A stretch of 60,103 bases of DNA, taken from Planctomycetaceae bacterium. GTDB lineage: Bacteria; Planctomycetota; Planctomycetia; Planctomycetales; Planctomycetaceae. The translations under genes and the position numbers were made by a program. Under the pieces are notes generated by a model. It saw only the letters and a list, made by a program, of their open reading frames with translations. It ran no database searches and was not told the origin of the DNA. The stretch is taken from NCBI GenBank assembly GCA_021732975.1, contig JAKFWC010000008.1, positions 1 through 60,103 on the forward strand, in the 5' to 3' direction. Below, piece by piece: positions 44,854-54,696 of this stretch (position 1 is its first letter; every line of letters begins with the position of its first letter).

Positions 44854-45960
<1,107 letters not shown>

Positions 45961-45992
45961 CTACTACCCCGTGTGATCGATGGCGATGACTC

Positions 45993-46027
45993 GGAGAGGA
46001 CTGCCCAGCGGTCCTCTCCTTTTTCTT
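45993..46027 (+). terminator. Intrinsic terminator of the DUF1559 gene
   Basis: Perfect 9-bp stem GGAGAGGAC/GTCCTCTCC (45993-46001, 46011-46019) with a 9-base loop and a TTTTTCTT tail, 33 bases past the stop. Confidence 0.92.
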
Positions 46028-46122
46028 CGGCAGTGGTTTGGGTCGCGGGCAGGAAATCGCACCAGGCGGCGGAGAGCGATTGCAGCCAGTGATGCACAAT
46101 CAGACTGGCGAGGCCGAAACGC

Positions 46123-46902
46123 TCAGAGATTCGGTCTTACCCTTCCGATGAACACCTCCGTGTCATATTCAAATGTTACGACGCCATCGTGTTGATGGGT
46201 CGCGAAAAGTTGATCGAGCGCTGCCAGCATCGGGCCGTGTTGCGGATGATCCGGCCCGGGTGTGTACGACGACGACAGTACTCGCCCCCGCAGTCCGTCG
46301 AGATCAAACCGCTGTTCGTTGTAGAGCCGGTGGGTTTCGTAGGCACGGTCGAAGAATGCATCGAGCCGGGCGGGATCAACGGTTCGCTGCTGGATTTGGG
46401 CGTAGTCGGTTCCGAAGCGATGCAGCAGGCCTTCGTAGTCGCGTAGAAATGGCGTGCTCTCCAGGCGGCGCGTGTTCCAGATGAGGGCGCAGTCATGATC
46501 GCCGCCCGTGATACGGGCGAACTCCTTTCGCGCGGCCACGGCGTTGAACCAGTGAAACGCCTGCGCGGCGATGACCAGATCGACACTCGCGTCCGGCAAT
46601 CCTGTCGCTTCCGCAGTGCCGTCCACACTGTGAAATGACGGAAACGCGGCGAGTTCCCGCTCCCCGGCCGCACGCATCGCCGCATTCGGCTCGACGCCGT
46701 ACACCGTGCAGCCGTGTTCGAGGAACACCCGCGACGAAATTCCTGTGCCGCTGCCGATGTCGGCGATCACCGATCCGGCATGGAGATCAACCGCTTCCAC
46801 AAGCACATCCCACACTTCGGTCGGATAGCTTGGTCGGCAGCGGACGTAGTGATCGACTCGCGAGGAAAACCGCGTCGTCGCATCTTCCGGCGGTGTCGTC
46901 AT
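46123..46902 (-). CDS. Class I SAM-dependent methyltransferase (methyltransferase 11 type)
   Basis: A 259-residue small-molecule-type methyltransferase. The ATG at 46902 is fixed by GAGGAGG 6 bases upstream; the longer open frame in front is repeat DNA. Motif I is DIGSGTG (about 48-54), motif II acidic Glu in YGVEPNAAM, and motif IV DLVIAAQAFHWF. The FSSRVDHYVRCRPSYP start is typical of this YcgJ-like group. The substrate is unknown. A cluster of repeats separates it from the next minus-strand gene. Confidence 0.88.
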   Translation of the reverse strand: MTTPPEDATTRFSSRVDHYVRCRPSYPTEVWDVLVEAVDLHAGSVIADIGSGTGISSRVFLEHGCTVYGVEPNAAMRAAGERELAAFPSFHSVDGTAEATGLPDASVDLVIAAQAFHWFNAVAARKEFARITGGDHDCALIWNTRRLESTPFLRDYEGLLHRFGTDYAQIQQRTVDPARLDAFFDRAYETHRLYNEQRFDLDGLRGRVLSSSYTPGPDHPQHGPMLAALDQLFATHQHDGVVTFEYDTEVFIGRVRPNL

Positions 46903-46913
46903 GAATCCCTCCT

Positions 46914-47132
46914 CGTTCCCATGCTCCGCGTGGGAACGTCTTTCTTCGAGGCTCCGCCTCGTCTTCGCGATCACATCACATCGATGGAAAAGAACGCGCT
47001 CCCTCACGGTCGCGGCTCTGACCAGTCCAGCAGGGCAGGCTCCCGCCTGCATCCCATCCCCACACGATACAATCCTGGACGGCCACTCATGATCGATGTT
47101 GTTCGATCGGATGGCAGGCGGGAGCCTGCCCT
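46914..47132. repeat. Cluster of palindromic repeats
   Basis: From left to right: the 25-bp palindrome 46914-46938 (exact reverse complement of 11904-11928); GAGGC-tcc-GCCTC at 46948-46960; a GCTCCCTCACGGTCGCGGC arm near 46999, related to the repeat after the Cache kinase; and a 19-bp perfect inverted repeat AGGGCAGGCTCCCGCCTGC (47032-47050 with 47114-47132, loop 63). No gene fits in this 239-base gap. Confidence 0.88.
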
Positions 47133-47141
47133 ACAACTGCA

Positions 47142-48137
47142 CTATGCCGTTTTCACCCCGTAAAACTTCGCGGCGTTGCCCGACCACAACTTTGCCTGAT
47201 CGGCCGCCGGGCGTGTGGCGATGATCTGCTTCAACATGTCCACCCATGTGAGCAGCGGACGCCCCATCAAACAAACGGGCCAGTCGCTGCCGAAGACGAC
47301 GCGGTCTGGACCGAAGGCATCCAGACACGTATTGATGACCGGGGCAAGATCGTCTGCATCGCCGCCCGCCGGTAATTCCGCGATAATCCCCGAGATTTTA
47401 CAGATCACGTTCGGCCGCTTCGCTAACTTCTCAATGATCTTTTTGAAGTCGTCGGCGGTGTGGGCCGCGGGTTTGCTGGGGTCGAGTTTCGGCCGGAAGG
47501 CTTTCAAATCGCAGTTGCCGCAATGATCGAGAATGAACCGTGTGTCGGGACATTTTTCGGCCAGCGCCAAGCCATCAGCGAGGTCGGTCGGCCGCATGCA
47601 GAGATCGAAACTCAACCCGAGTTCCCCCAACCGTTGCACGCTCTTCACGAACGTCTCTTTCAGGCAATACCCCGCGGGCGTGTCCTCTTCGTGGAGTACG
47701 CGGCGGACGCCTTTCACGACCGGCGAGCCTTTGAAACGTTCGATGTACTTCATGAACTCGGGGGATTCGGGGCGGCTGCCGATGACCGCAGCGGTCGTCG
47801 GAACCTTTCCGGAGTGGCTCAGTTCGATGACGTGATCGGCCTCGGCATCGAGTTGTGCCGAATCGACATGCACCTCCATATAGATCGCGCGCACATTCAA
47901 ACCGGTCGTCGCCGTCCGGTATTCGGGAATGTGGTAGGTCTGGTTCAGAATCTTGGGCGCACCGGCCAGCCACGGGAGGCGAAATTTGCTCAAGTCCCAG
48001 AGGTGTTGATGAGTATCGATAATCAGTGCCGGATTGGATTCCGCGGCGGTTGTGAATTTTGGAACGGAACTCCATGCCGTCGCGAGGCTTGCGACGGCGG
48101 ATTGCTGCAAGAATTGTCGGCGCGTGGTTGTGGTCAT
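47142..48137 (-). CDS. Tat-exported TIM-barrel amidohydrolase (amidohydrolase 2 type)
   Basis: A 331-residue protein. The ATG at 48137 has GGAG upstream and begins a twin-arginine signal (TTTTRRQFLQQS). The mature enzyme starts with the metal motif DTHQHLWD (His43, His45) and shows VRRVLHEED, LDHCGN and GSDWPVC, the pattern of amidohydrolase 2 lactonases such as L-rhamnono-lactonase/fuconolactonase or 2-pyrone-4,6-dicarboxylate lactonase. Sugar lactone hydrolysis is plausible but the substrate is unproven. No sugar-catabolic genes are adjacent. Confidence 0.85.
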   Translation of the reverse strand: MTTTTRRQFLQQSAVASLATAWSSVPKFTTAAESNPALIIDTHQHLWDLSKFRLPWLAGAPKILNQTYHIPEYRTATTGLNVRAIYMEVHVDSAQLDAEADHVIELSHSGKVPTTAAVIGSRPESPEFMKYIERFKGSPVVKGVRRVLHEEDTPAGYCLKETFVKSVQRLGELGLSFDLCMRPTDLADGLALAEKCPDTRFILDHCGNCDLKAFRPKLDPSKPAAHTADDFKKIIEKLAKRPNVICKISGIIAELPAGGDADDLAPVINTCLDAFGPDRVVFGSDWPVCLMGRPLLTWVDMLKQIIATRPAADQAKLWSGNAAKFYGVKTA

Positions 48138-48510
48138 GACAGGCTCCGGATCGGAAGTGGTTTTGTAGAGGGCGTTTACAATGGATTGTGTTTGTGCGCG
48201 GATCACACGGCGGGGAAAGGTGCCGCGATTCTACCGTTTTCGTATCCAGGAAACGACATGGAACGCAGGGTGTGAAATGGCGGTGACTGCGCAGAAGCGT
48301 GCCGGTTCCTGAGGAATCTGTAAAGACGTGCCGGTTGTAGCGAATTTGTTGATGTTACCGGTCTTGCTGGGTCGATGTACCTGTTGCGGACCAATTTCGT
48401 GCGCGTCGCGGACATCGTGCGGGAGACCCCGGCGGCGTCCAAACGCAAGGCGAAGTTGCGGCCGAGAAAATGGGAAATAAGGAGTTGGGACGACGTTTTT
48501 TGGAATCTGC

Positions 48511-48540
48511 TTGACAGTAAGTCTAGCTTGCATCTACACT
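48511..48540 (+). promoter_or_regulatory. Sigma-70-type promoter of the HU gene
   Basis: TTGACA (48511-48516) and TACACT (48535-48540) with an 18-base spacer, about 70 bases ahead of the HU start. The -35 box is perfect. The rest of the 474-base gap 48138-48611 shows no gene; the open frame that runs through it from 48375 is an upstream extension of the HU frame without HU character. Confidence 0.7.
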
Positions 48541-48611
48541 TGAGTCTCACCACCCCGGGCACAGTTTTGTGCTCGGTCAGTCCAGACAGGACGTTCCGGG
48601 AGACCCCAGTC

Positions 48612-49055
48612 GTGACCAAGAAAGAAATCGTCAAGGAGATCTCGGAAGAGATCGGACTGACTCAACTGAAGACGAAAGAGATCGTCCAAAAGACGTTCGA
48701 CGCGATTGTCAAAACCCTCGTCGAGGATGGCCGCATCGAGTTGCGGAACTTCGGCGTGTTTGAAGTAAAAAAGCGGGCTGCTCGCAAGGCACGGAATCCA
48801 CGCACTGGTGACAAGGTCTTTGTGCCAGAGAAGTTTGTGGTGACGTTCAAGCCCGGTAAGGAAATGGAAGAGCGGGTTCGCCAACTCGAAGAGGAGGCGG
48901 CTCGCAAAGCGTTACTGGCTCAACAGTCGGCGGAGCGAGACGGAGCACCCGTTCAAAACGGCGCTCCCCTCGGGTCGCATGCGTCCACTGCGCCGCCGGT
49001 TGAGTCACACGAATCGATGGCCTCCACTCCCTCGGCGGAAACTCCTACGTCTTGA
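48612..49055 (+). CDS. HU/IHF-family DNA-binding protein with C-terminal extension
   Basis: A 147-residue nucleoid protein. The GTG at 48612 starts the classic HU sequence [20 protein letters not shown] lies about 9 bases upstream. Residues 1-92 are a complete HU domain with the [24 protein letters not shown] arm region, whose NP would intercalate into DNA. Residues about 93-147 are an extension: a charged helix ([18 protein letters not shown]) and then a Ser/Pro/Ala/His-rich tail not found in ordinary HU. Extended HU proteins are known in several phyla and compact DNA differently. It has its own promoter. Confidence 0.9.
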   Translation: MTKKEIVKEISEEIGLTQLKTKEIVQKTFDAIVKTLVEDGRIELRNFGVFEVKKRAARKARNPRTGDKVFVPEKFVVTFKPGKEMEERVRQLEEEAARKALLAQQSAERDGAPVQNGAPLGSHASTAPPVESHESMASTPSAETPTS

Positions 49056-49233
49056 ACGCAGGGGCTTCCGAACGGGGGACTAAGGGCCGGTAAAGTTGGT
49101 CGAAACAGAAATGGGACCAGACGTTGAGTTTCGAGTTCGAGACGGATTGCTCGCACTCGAGACTCAACACGCCGCCAAGCAACCAGTTCGGTCTCTGCCA
49201 CCCTGCAAGATGGGTTTGCTCACGGAGGAGCAC

Positions 49234-49452
49234 ATGCGGACTCGCTTCGGAATTGCCCTGGTGGTGATGTTGGCCGCCGCTCAAATCGGCTGCATCTTCC
49301 CCATTTATTCGTCGTCGCCGGATGTGCGGGCACGGCAACTGATCTTCGCGTCAGAAAGCTACCGTCACGTCCCGGAAATCTGGGAACGGATCTGGGGCCT
49401 CGACATGCCCGATGTCGCCACCCCCTACCGCACCCACGGCGGCGTGATCTAA
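49234..49452 (+). CDS. Small planctomycete-type exported protein
   Basis: A 72-residue protein. GGAGGAG lies 4 bases before the ATG at 49234. A short signal ends at QIGC (Cys20), a possible lipobox. The mature part (PIYSSSPDVRARQL, WERIWGLDMPDVATPYRTHGGVI) matches a pattern I recall from small planctomycete proteins ending in TPxRxHGG. Function is unknown. A hairpin repeat follows the stop. Confidence 0.7.
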   Translation: MRTRFGIALVVMLAAAQIGCIFPIYSSSPDVRARQLIFASESYRHVPEIWERIWGLDMPDVATPYRTHGGVI

Positions 49453-49466
49453 TCCACCACCAGAAG

Positions 49467-49488
49467 CCCACGGTTTCTTAACCGTGGG
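49467..49488. repeat. Hairpin repeat, GACCCA-TGGGCTTC family (reverse orientation)
   Basis: Arms CCCACGGTT and AACCGTGGG (49467-49475, 49480-49488) with a 4-base loop. Read on the minus strand it is flanked by GAGAC and CTTCTGG, as in the other two family members at 23085 and 31507. It may serve as a 3' end for the small gene upstream. Confidence 0.85.
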
Positions 49489-49543
49489 TCTCTCCGGTGG
49501 ACAGATTGCCGGACCACGGCGGGGCGGTTACCATCGCGCGTGT

Positions 49544-49567
49544 GATGTTACATCATGATGTAACATC
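49544..49567. promoter_or_regulatory. Perfect 24-bp palindrome upstream of pyrD, candidate operator
   Basis: GATGTTACATCA is followed directly by its exact reverse complement TGATGTAACATC. The palindrome ends 12 bases before the pyrD start codon and has no loop, which suits a dimeric DNA-binding protein better than an RNA hairpin. It is AT-richer than its surroundings. No matching regulator is in the window, and no other copy was noticed. Confidence 0.65.
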
Positions 49568-49579
49568 CATGTTCGACCC

Positions 49580-50548
49580 GTGACCTTGCCCGCGGACCGC
49601 CCCGTGCCCGATTTGTCCGTTCAACTGAACCGCCTGCGTCTGCCTAACCCGATTCTCGTCGCGTCGGGAACCTTCGGGTACGCGCGCGAGATGCAGGCGT
49701 TCGCCGATTTCTCAAAACTCGGCGGCATCATCCCCAAGACTGTGACGCCCTTACCGCGGCCGGGCAATCCACCGCCGCGCACAGTGGAAACGGCGTCGGG
49801 TCTGCTCAATTCCATCGGCTTGGATAACGACGGTCTCGACGCATTCGTCTCGAAGCATCTGGAGGCTCTGCTCGGCCTCGGTGCTCCGCTGATCGTAAAC
49901 ATCGCCGGGAAGAACACCGCTGAGTTCGCCGCGATGGCAAGCCGATTGAGCGAGTTCACCGCGATTGCCGCGCTGGAGCTGAACATCTCGTGCCCCAACG
50001 TCTCCGGCGGCGTGGACTACGGTACCAATCCCAAAATGACCGCAGAAGTCGTCTCGGCCGTGCGCGCGGCATGCCCGTTTCCGATCATCGCCAAACTGAC
50101 ACCAAATGTGACGAGCGTGGTCGAGATCGCCCAGGCGGCGACCGGTGGTGGGGCTGACGCAGTGTCGCTGATCAACACGTTTCAGGGACTCGCTGTCGAC
50201 TGGAAGAAGCGGCAACCGATCCTCGGCAACGGCATCGGTGGTCTCAGCGGCCCGGCCATCAAACCGTTGGCACTACGCATCGTGTGGCAGGTCGCCCAGA
50301 AGGTGAACATCCCGATCATCGGCATCGGCGGCATTCAATCGTTCGATGACGTGATGGAGTTCCTCGTCTGCGGCGCGACCGCCGTGCAAATCGGCACCGC
50401 GAACTTTTACAATCCGTCGATGTCCTTCCAGTTGGTGGATCAGTTATCCACCGTGCTGGACGAACTCGGCTGCCAAAGCGTCCGCGATGTCGTCGGCACG
50501 CTGCAACCATCAAAAGTCGCCAAGATGGCCACAAAGGTCAGTTGTTGA
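49580..50548 (+). CDS. pyrD: Dihydroorotate dehydrogenase, class 1B type
   Basis: A 322-residue FMN enzyme that oxidises dihydroorotate to orotate in pyrimidine synthesis. Motifs are [13 protein letters not shown], Lys53 with [28 protein letters not shown] with catalytic Cys138, and [15 protein letters not shown] for FMN phosphate. Cys in place of Ser marks class 1, which is cytosolic; class 1B enzymes pair with PyrK and use NAD, but pyrK is not seen here. The start is the GTG at 49580; the nearby ATG in another frame is closed. It begins a probable unit with the next two genes. Confidence 0.95.
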   Translation: MTLPADRPVPDLSVQLNRLRLPNPILVASGTFGYAREMQAFADFSKLGGIIPKTVTPLPRPGNPPPRTVETASGLLNSIGLDNDGLDAFVSKHLEALLGLGAPLIVNIAGKNTAEFAAMASRLSEFTAIAALELNISCPNVSGGVDYGTNPKMTAEVVSAVRAACPFPIIAKLTPNVTSVVEIAQAATGGGADAVSLINTFQGLAVDWKKRQPILGNGIGGLSGPAIKPLALRIVWQVAQKVNIPIIGIGGIQSFDDVMEFLVCGATAVQIGTANFYNPSMSFQLVDQLSTVLDELGCQSVRDVVGTLQPSKVAKMATKVSC

Positions 50549-50560
50549 GCGAGACCAGCC

Positions 50561-50884
50561 ATGCAAACCCGCATCATGTATATCGAGCGCAAGGCGGGTG
50601 AATTGACCGGTGAAGCACGGATTGGCCTCGTCCGATTTTCCAAGACCGGAAAAACGTTGTATTACCGCGATCGGTCATTTCAAAGTTTGAAGGGTCGCGG
50701 CTTCAAAGCGAACTTCTGCGATACGGAAACAGGCGAAGAATACTGGATCTCGGGTTGTAAGGGAGACGGCTCATCCGACCGGCTTTACGGAGAACGTGTC
50801 CCTGTGGAAATTGATGAAGATATCCGCGAGCGTTACTGGTCTGAAATTCGCAATCTCGCGGGTTGCCAGAGTCGATTCGCTTAA
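50561..50884 (+). CDS. Conserved 107-residue protein, unknown function
   Basis: The sequence YIERKAGELTGEARIGLVRFSKTGKTLYYR and the later EYWISGCKGDGSSDRLYG, then IDEDIRERYWSEI, match a small protein family I have seen in many genomes, sometimes mislabelled as deoxyxylulose-phosphate synthase. It has no resemblance to that enzyme and no recognised catalytic site. No signal peptide or membrane segment is present. It starts 12 bases after pyrD and ends 51 bases before trpS. Confidence 0.8.
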   Translation: MQTRIMYIERKAGELTGEARIGLVRFSKTGKTLYYRDRSFQSLKGRGFKANFCDTETGEEYWISGCKGDGSSDRLYGERVPVEIDEDIRERYWSEIRNLAGCQSRFA

Positions 50885-50935
50885 CGTTGTGAAACAAGTA
50901 TTTGCGTACCAAGTCATCTGAAGAGTTTTTCGAGC

Positions 50936-51928
50936 ATGCGTATTTTGTCCGGCATTCAACCGACGGGGCGGTTTCACTGGGGGAACTATTTCGGGGCCAT
51001 CCAGCAGTACATTGCGCTGCAGGATAATGAACAGGCCTTTTACTTCATCGCCGACCTGCACGCGCTGACCACGGTGCGCGATGCGAAGGTTCTTACCGAG
51101 AACACGAAGGACGCAGCCCTCGATCTTCTTGCGCTCGGACTCGACCCGGCCAAGGCGACGTTGTTCCGCCAGTCGGATGTCCCCGAGATCTCTGAACTGA
51201 TGTGGTTGTTGATGACCGTCACGCAGCACTCACTGCTGGAAAAGTGTCACGCCTACAAGGACAAAGTCGCGAAAGGAATCGCTGCGGACGCCGGGTTGTT
51301 CACATACCCCGTGCTGATGGCCGCCGACATTCTGTTGTACGACAGCGATGTCGTTCCCGTCGGCAAAGATCAGGAGCAGCATGTCGAGGTCACTCGCGAT
51401 ATCGCCCAGCGCATCAACTCCATTTATGGCGAGGGAACTCTGCACCTGCCCAATGCCCGCGTGATGGAATCGACGGCGAAAGTTCCCGGCCTCGACGGCG
51501 AGAAAATGTCGAAGAGCTACGGCAACACGATCGAAATCTTCGAAACCGCGAAGTCGCTGCGGAAGAAGATCATGAGCATCAAGACCGATTCCACGCCGGT
51601 CGAAGCCCCGAAGAATCCTGAGACCTGCCCCGTCTTCACGCTCTACAAACTGTTCGCCACGCCGGAACAACAGGACGTGTTGGCGGCCCGGTATCGTGCC
51701 GGCGGCATGGGCTATGGTGAAGCGAAGCAGACGTTGTACGACGCCGCGATGAACCACTTCGGCCCGGCTCGTGAGAGTCGCGAAAAGTGGGAATCGCAAC
51801 CCGCGGATTTGGAACGCGTCCTCGCCGACGGAGCGAGAAAAGCCCGTGCCAAAGGTCAGCAAGTGCTGCAGCGTGTGCGCGATGCGATGGGGCTCGGAAA
51901 ACGGTTGGCGCCGGATGTCCCCGTTTAG
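50936..51928 (+). CDS. trpS: Tryptophan--tRNA ligase
   Basis: A 330-residue class I aminoacyl-tRNA synthetase. The HIGH-type motif is PTGRFHWGN (8-16), the KMSKS loop is [10 protein letters not shown] (188-197) and the tryptophan-pocket region includes [28 protein letters not shown]. Length is typical of the bacterial enzyme. The stop TAG (51926-51928) lies inside the left arm of a palindromic repeat, so the last residues may come from that repeat. It is the last gene of the probable pyrD unit. Confidence 0.97.
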   Translation: MRILSGIQPTGRFHWGNYFGAIQQYIALQDNEQAFYFIADLHALTTVRDAKVLTENTKDAALDLLALGLDPAKATLFRQSDVPEISELMWLLMTVTQHSLLEKCHAYKDKVAKGIAADAGLFTYPVLMAADILLYDSDVVPVGKDQEQHVEVTRDIAQRINSIYGEGTLHLPNARVMESTAKVPGLDGEKMSKSYGNTIEIFETAKSLRKKIMSIKTDSTPVEAPKNPETCPVFTLYKLFATPEQQDVLAARYRAGGMGYGEAKQTLYDAAMNHFGPARESREKWESQPADLERVLADGARKARAKGQQVLQRVRDAMGLGKRLAPDVPV

Positions 51929-52023
51929 CCGCGACCCGGAGTCCGCGAAGGGGAGCGCTGTGTGGAGCGCACCATCCGTAATGTATGTTCCGCGCAGCGC
52001 TCCTCTGTCGGGTCGCGGCTAAA
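51924..52023. repeat. Long palindromic repeat after trpS
   Basis: Outer arms TTTAGCCGCGACCCG (51924-51938) and CGGGTCGCGGCTAAA (52009-52023) are perfect 15-bp complements. Inner arms GGAGCGCTG and CAGCGCTCC (51952-51960, 51995-52003) continue the stem. The left arm contains the trpS stop codon; the right arm ends 24 bases before DUF423. Confidence 0.9.
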
Positions 52024-52046
52024 CGATCTTCTGAAGTGATCACGAA

Positions 52047-52481
52047 ATGTCGAACATGTGGATGGGCCTCGGGGCAATTCTCGCCGGAATCGCGGTCATG
52101 ACTGGGGCGTTTGCGGCTCACGGCCTGGATACGCAGTTCGTCGAACAATACGCCGGTAAGACGAAGATAGTCACCGGGCGCGAGATCCCGCTCGCCGAGA
52201 AATTCCTGCGCGATTTCAAGACGGGAGCGGAGTACCAGATGTATCACGGTCTGGCGTTGCTCGCCGTCGGTCTGTGGAGCGAACGCCGTCCCAGCCGCGC
52301 GGCCAATTTCGCAGGGTGGTGCTTCCTGTTCGGCATCATTCTCTTCAGCGGCAGCCTCTACATCCTCACGCTGACGGGCGTCACCAAATGGGGCATGGTC
52401 ACCCCCCTCGGCGGCGTCTTCTTCCTCATCGGCTGGGCCGCGTTGACGGTAGCAGCAAGGGCGAAGAAGAAAGAGGGTTAG
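52047..52481 (+). CDS. DUF423 family inner-membrane protein
   Basis: A 144-residue protein with four predicted helices. The DUF423 signature is GAILAGIAVMTGAFAAHGL at the N-terminus, QMYHGLALLAVGL in the middle and FSGSLYILTLTGV followed by TPLGGVFFLIGW near the end. Function of the family (E. coli YgdD) is unknown. It carries an inserted loop between helices 1 and 2 (about 30-62), longer than usual. The stop TAG lies in the outer arm of the palindromic element that follows. Confidence 0.9.
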   Translation: MSNMWMGLGAILAGIAVMTGAFAAHGLDTQFVEQYAGKTKIVTGREIPLAEKFLRDFKTGAEYQMYHGLALLAVGLWSERRPSRAANFAGWCFLFGIILFSGSLYILTLTGVTKWGMVTPLGGVFFLIGWAALTVAARAKKKEG

Positions 52482-52692
52482 CCGCGAAAAAGCGCAAGAG
52501 GACGCAAAAGGGAAGAGAAGAGGTTGATCCACAGAAGACACAGAGAGCACAGAATCGAGGAGAAGAAATGCATGAGTTCCATACTCTCAATTTCCTCGCC
52601 TTTTCCTTTCTGTGTCCTCTGTGCTTTCTGTGGATCACTCTCCTCATTCCTTCTTCTTTTGCGTCCTCTGGCGACTTTTCGCGGCCAACCTC
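52475..52692. repeat. Nested palindromic repeat element, copy 2
   Basis: Same design as 1695-1904. Outer arms start at 52475 (GAGGGTTAGCCGCGAAAA) and end at 52692 (complement TTTTCGCGGCCAACCTC). Inner arms (GATCCACAGAAGACACAGAG and its partner TCTGTGTCCTCTGTGCTTTC) are about 30 bp with a few mismatches. The left arm includes the DUF423 stop codon. The rest of the 305-base gap to the LarA-like gene has a short hairpin TGAAGGA-tcaagatac-TCCTTCA (52749-52771). Confidence 0.9.
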
Positions 52693-52786
52693 CCTCCGTC
52701 GCTTGCGCTCCGGACTGGGAGCGGACGCCGTTTCTGCTTAGACTCTCGTGAAGGATCAAGATACTCCTTCACGATGAGTGCGCTCC

Positions 52787-54055
52787 ATGACCGCGTTTCC
52801 CCGTTTCTATCGCCTCCGGCAGAAATTTGAGTCGCCCGAACTGGCTGACCGTGTGGGCGAAGTTCGCAAGCAACTGGTGAAGTTGCACCTCGAAGACAAG
52901 ATCGGGCAGGGGGAGACCGTCGCCGTCACGGCGGGGAGTCGGGGCATCGCCCACATCGCGGAGATCATCAAGACCGTCGTCGTCCATCTGCAAAGCATCG
53001 GGGCGGTCCCCTTCATTGTCCCCGCGATGGGCAGCCACGGCGGCGGCACCGCGGAAGGGCAGACGAAGATCCTCGCCGACTACGGCATCACCCCCGAGAC
53101 GATGGGCTGCGAACTTCGCGCGTCGATGGAAACGATCATCGTCGACCAGACGCCGCAGGGCATTCCCGTCCACTTCGACAAGCACGCCTCACAGGCCGAT
53201 CACGTCCTTGTCGTCGGCCGCGTGAAGCCGCACACGGGGTTCGTGGGCGATGTCGAATCGGGTCTGCACAAGATGATGCTCATCGGCCTCGGCAAGCACG
53301 AAGGGGCGAAGATCTATCACCGTGCGATCGCCAACTACAGCTTCATGGAGATCATCACTGCCGTTGCCGCGTCGGTCATCAAGAAGTGCAAAGTGGTGGC
53401 GGGATTGGCCATCGTCGAGAACGCCTACGATGAAACCGCCCTCATCGAAGCCGTGCCGCCGGAGTTGTTTCTCGAACGGGAAAGCGCGTTGCTGAAACTC
53501 GCGATGCAGTGGCTGCCGCGGTTGCCGTTTCGCGAGTGCGATCTGCTGATCGTCGATCAGATCGGCAAGAACATGTCCGGCACCGGGATGGACACCAACG
53601 TCGTCGGCCGGAAGTACAACGACCACGCCGCGACGGAAAAGGATTACGCCCGCTGCAAGCGGATTTTCGTCCGCGGCCTCACCGAAGAAACGCACGGCAA
53701 CGCCACCGGCATCGGCCTGTCCGAGTTCACGAACCAGCGGACCATCGACGCGGTGGACCGCAACATGACGGCGATCAACTGCATCACCGGCAACCATCCC
53801 ACCGGCGCGATGCTGCCGATCGCCTATCCCACCGATCGGGAAGTCGTCACCGCGGCGCTGCAAACCATCGGCCTCACGGAACCGCCGAACGCACGGGTGA
53901 TTCAAATCGCGGACACGCTGCACCTCGCGGAATGCTTGGTGAGCGAGGCGTACGCCAAAGAGTGGGCCGGGCGGCAGGATTTGGAGATTCTAAGCGTGCC
54001 CAAGCCGATGGCGTTCGATGCGGCGGGGAATCTGGTGCCGGTGTTTGAGGCGTAG
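52787..54055 (+). CDS. LarA-like (DUF2088, lactate racemase N-domain) protein
   Basis: A 422-residue protein related to the N-terminal domain of nickel-pincer lactate racemase LarA. It shows VTAGSRGIAHIAEII (the GSRG nucleotide-type loop), AMGSHGGGTAEGQ, VVGRVKPHTGFVGDVESGLHKMMLIGLGKHEG and, late, EETHGNATGIGLSEFTN. Known LarA residues for the pincer cofactor (a Lys and His pair) are plausible in KPHT and GKHEGA. Without lar genes nearby, racemisation of lactate is not assured; relatives act on other 2-hydroxy acids. ATG at 52787 is preferred over GTG three codons upstream. Confidence 0.8.
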   Translation: MTAFPRFYRLRQKFESPELADRVGEVRKQLVKLHLEDKIGQGETVAVTAGSRGIAHIAEIIKTVVVHLQSIGAVPFIVPAMGSHGGGTAEGQTKILADYGITPETMGCELRASMETIIVDQTPQGIPVHFDKHASQADHVLVVGRVKPHTGFVGDVESGLHKMMLIGLGKHEGAKIYHRAIANYSFMEIITAVAASVIKKCKVVAGLAIVENAYDETALIEAVPPELFLERESALLKLAMQWLPRLPFRECDLLIVDQIGKNMSGTGMDTNVVGRKYNDHAATEKDYARCKRIFVRGLTEETHGNATGIGLSEFTNQRTIDAVDRNMTAINCITGNHPTGAMLPIAYPTDREVVTAALQTIGLTEPPNARVIQIADTLHLAECLVSEAYAKEWAGRQDLEILSVPKPMAFDAAGNLVPVFEA

Positions 54056-54076
54056 GGTGCAACGACGAGGGCATTC

Positions 54077-54289
54077 GATCCCGAAGGGATCAAAGAGGGT
54101 AGCCGGGGGTTGAGCGCATGCGAAACCCCCGGAAAGGAGCCAACAATTAGTCGCACCCCGGAGGGGTGCCAGAGGCGAACGAATCAACACGTCTGGCACC
54201 CCTCCGGGGTGCGTTAAAATAACGCGGCGTACCGGTGGTCTCCGCTGTGTTCCGACCACCGGCTACCGTCTGTGACCCCGTTGGGGTCA
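54077..54289. repeat. Composite of five consecutive hairpins
   Basis: In order: GATCCC-gaa-GGGATC (54077-54091); CCGGGGGTT with AACCCCCGG (54103-54132); a perfect 22-bp inverted repeat CGCACCCCGGAGGGGTGCCA (54152-54173 with 54192-54213); ACCGGTGGTC with GACCACCGG (54231-54262); and TGACCCC-gtt-GGGGTCA (54272-54288). They fill the 278-base gap between the LarA-like gene and the small membrane protein. Confidence 0.9.
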
Positions 54290-54333
54290 AATGCAATCCA
54301 CGTCATGTCTCCGAATGCTGAAAAGACCATTCG

Positions 54334-54696
54334 ATGAGCGCGTTTTTTCAGGTTTGGCGACGACCATTTGAATTCGGATGGCTACTCTTCACGCTGTTTT
54401 TTGCCGGGTGTTGGGTGAGAAGCTGGTGGATTCACGACTGTATTCATATCTTCACATTAATGGCCTTTTCAAGAAATGGGCAGATTTACTGGAGATTAGT
54501 GCCGCTTGATGGTCTCCGGAGTAGGCCCTTATTCGGCTTCGGCATCTTCATTAGTGCGAGCGACTACAGCCAGTTTTATACCTTGCCCTATTGGTTGATC
54601 GCATGCCCATCTCTGATGGTCTATGCGTATCTCGTTTTTCAAAAACTTCAACAAGCATCTAACGTCAGATCGTCTAGCCGCCTTGTTCAAGACTGA
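54334..54696 (+). CDS. Small membrane protein, unknown, AT-richer than neighbours
   Basis: A 120-residue protein with hydrophobic segments at about 13-33 and 83-102 and several Trp and Phe residues. No family is recognised. Its base composition and codon choice are AT-richer than the flanking genes, and it sits directly behind a five-hairpin repeat cluster, which suggests recent arrival. The stop TGA shares one base with a possible ATG of the next gene. The call as a real gene is moderately secure: the frame is well closed and membrane-like. Confidence 0.5.
   Translation: MSAFFQVWRRPFEFGWLLFTLFFAGCWVRSWWIHDCIHIFTLMAFSRNGQIYWRLVPLDGLRSRPLFGFGIFISASDYSQFYTLPYWLIACPSLMVYAYLVFQKLQQASNVRSSSRLVQD

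Noticed and set aside
54077..54289. CRISPR array
   Set aside because: The repeats are different palindromes in tandem, without constant direct repeats or equal spacers; no cas gene is nearby.
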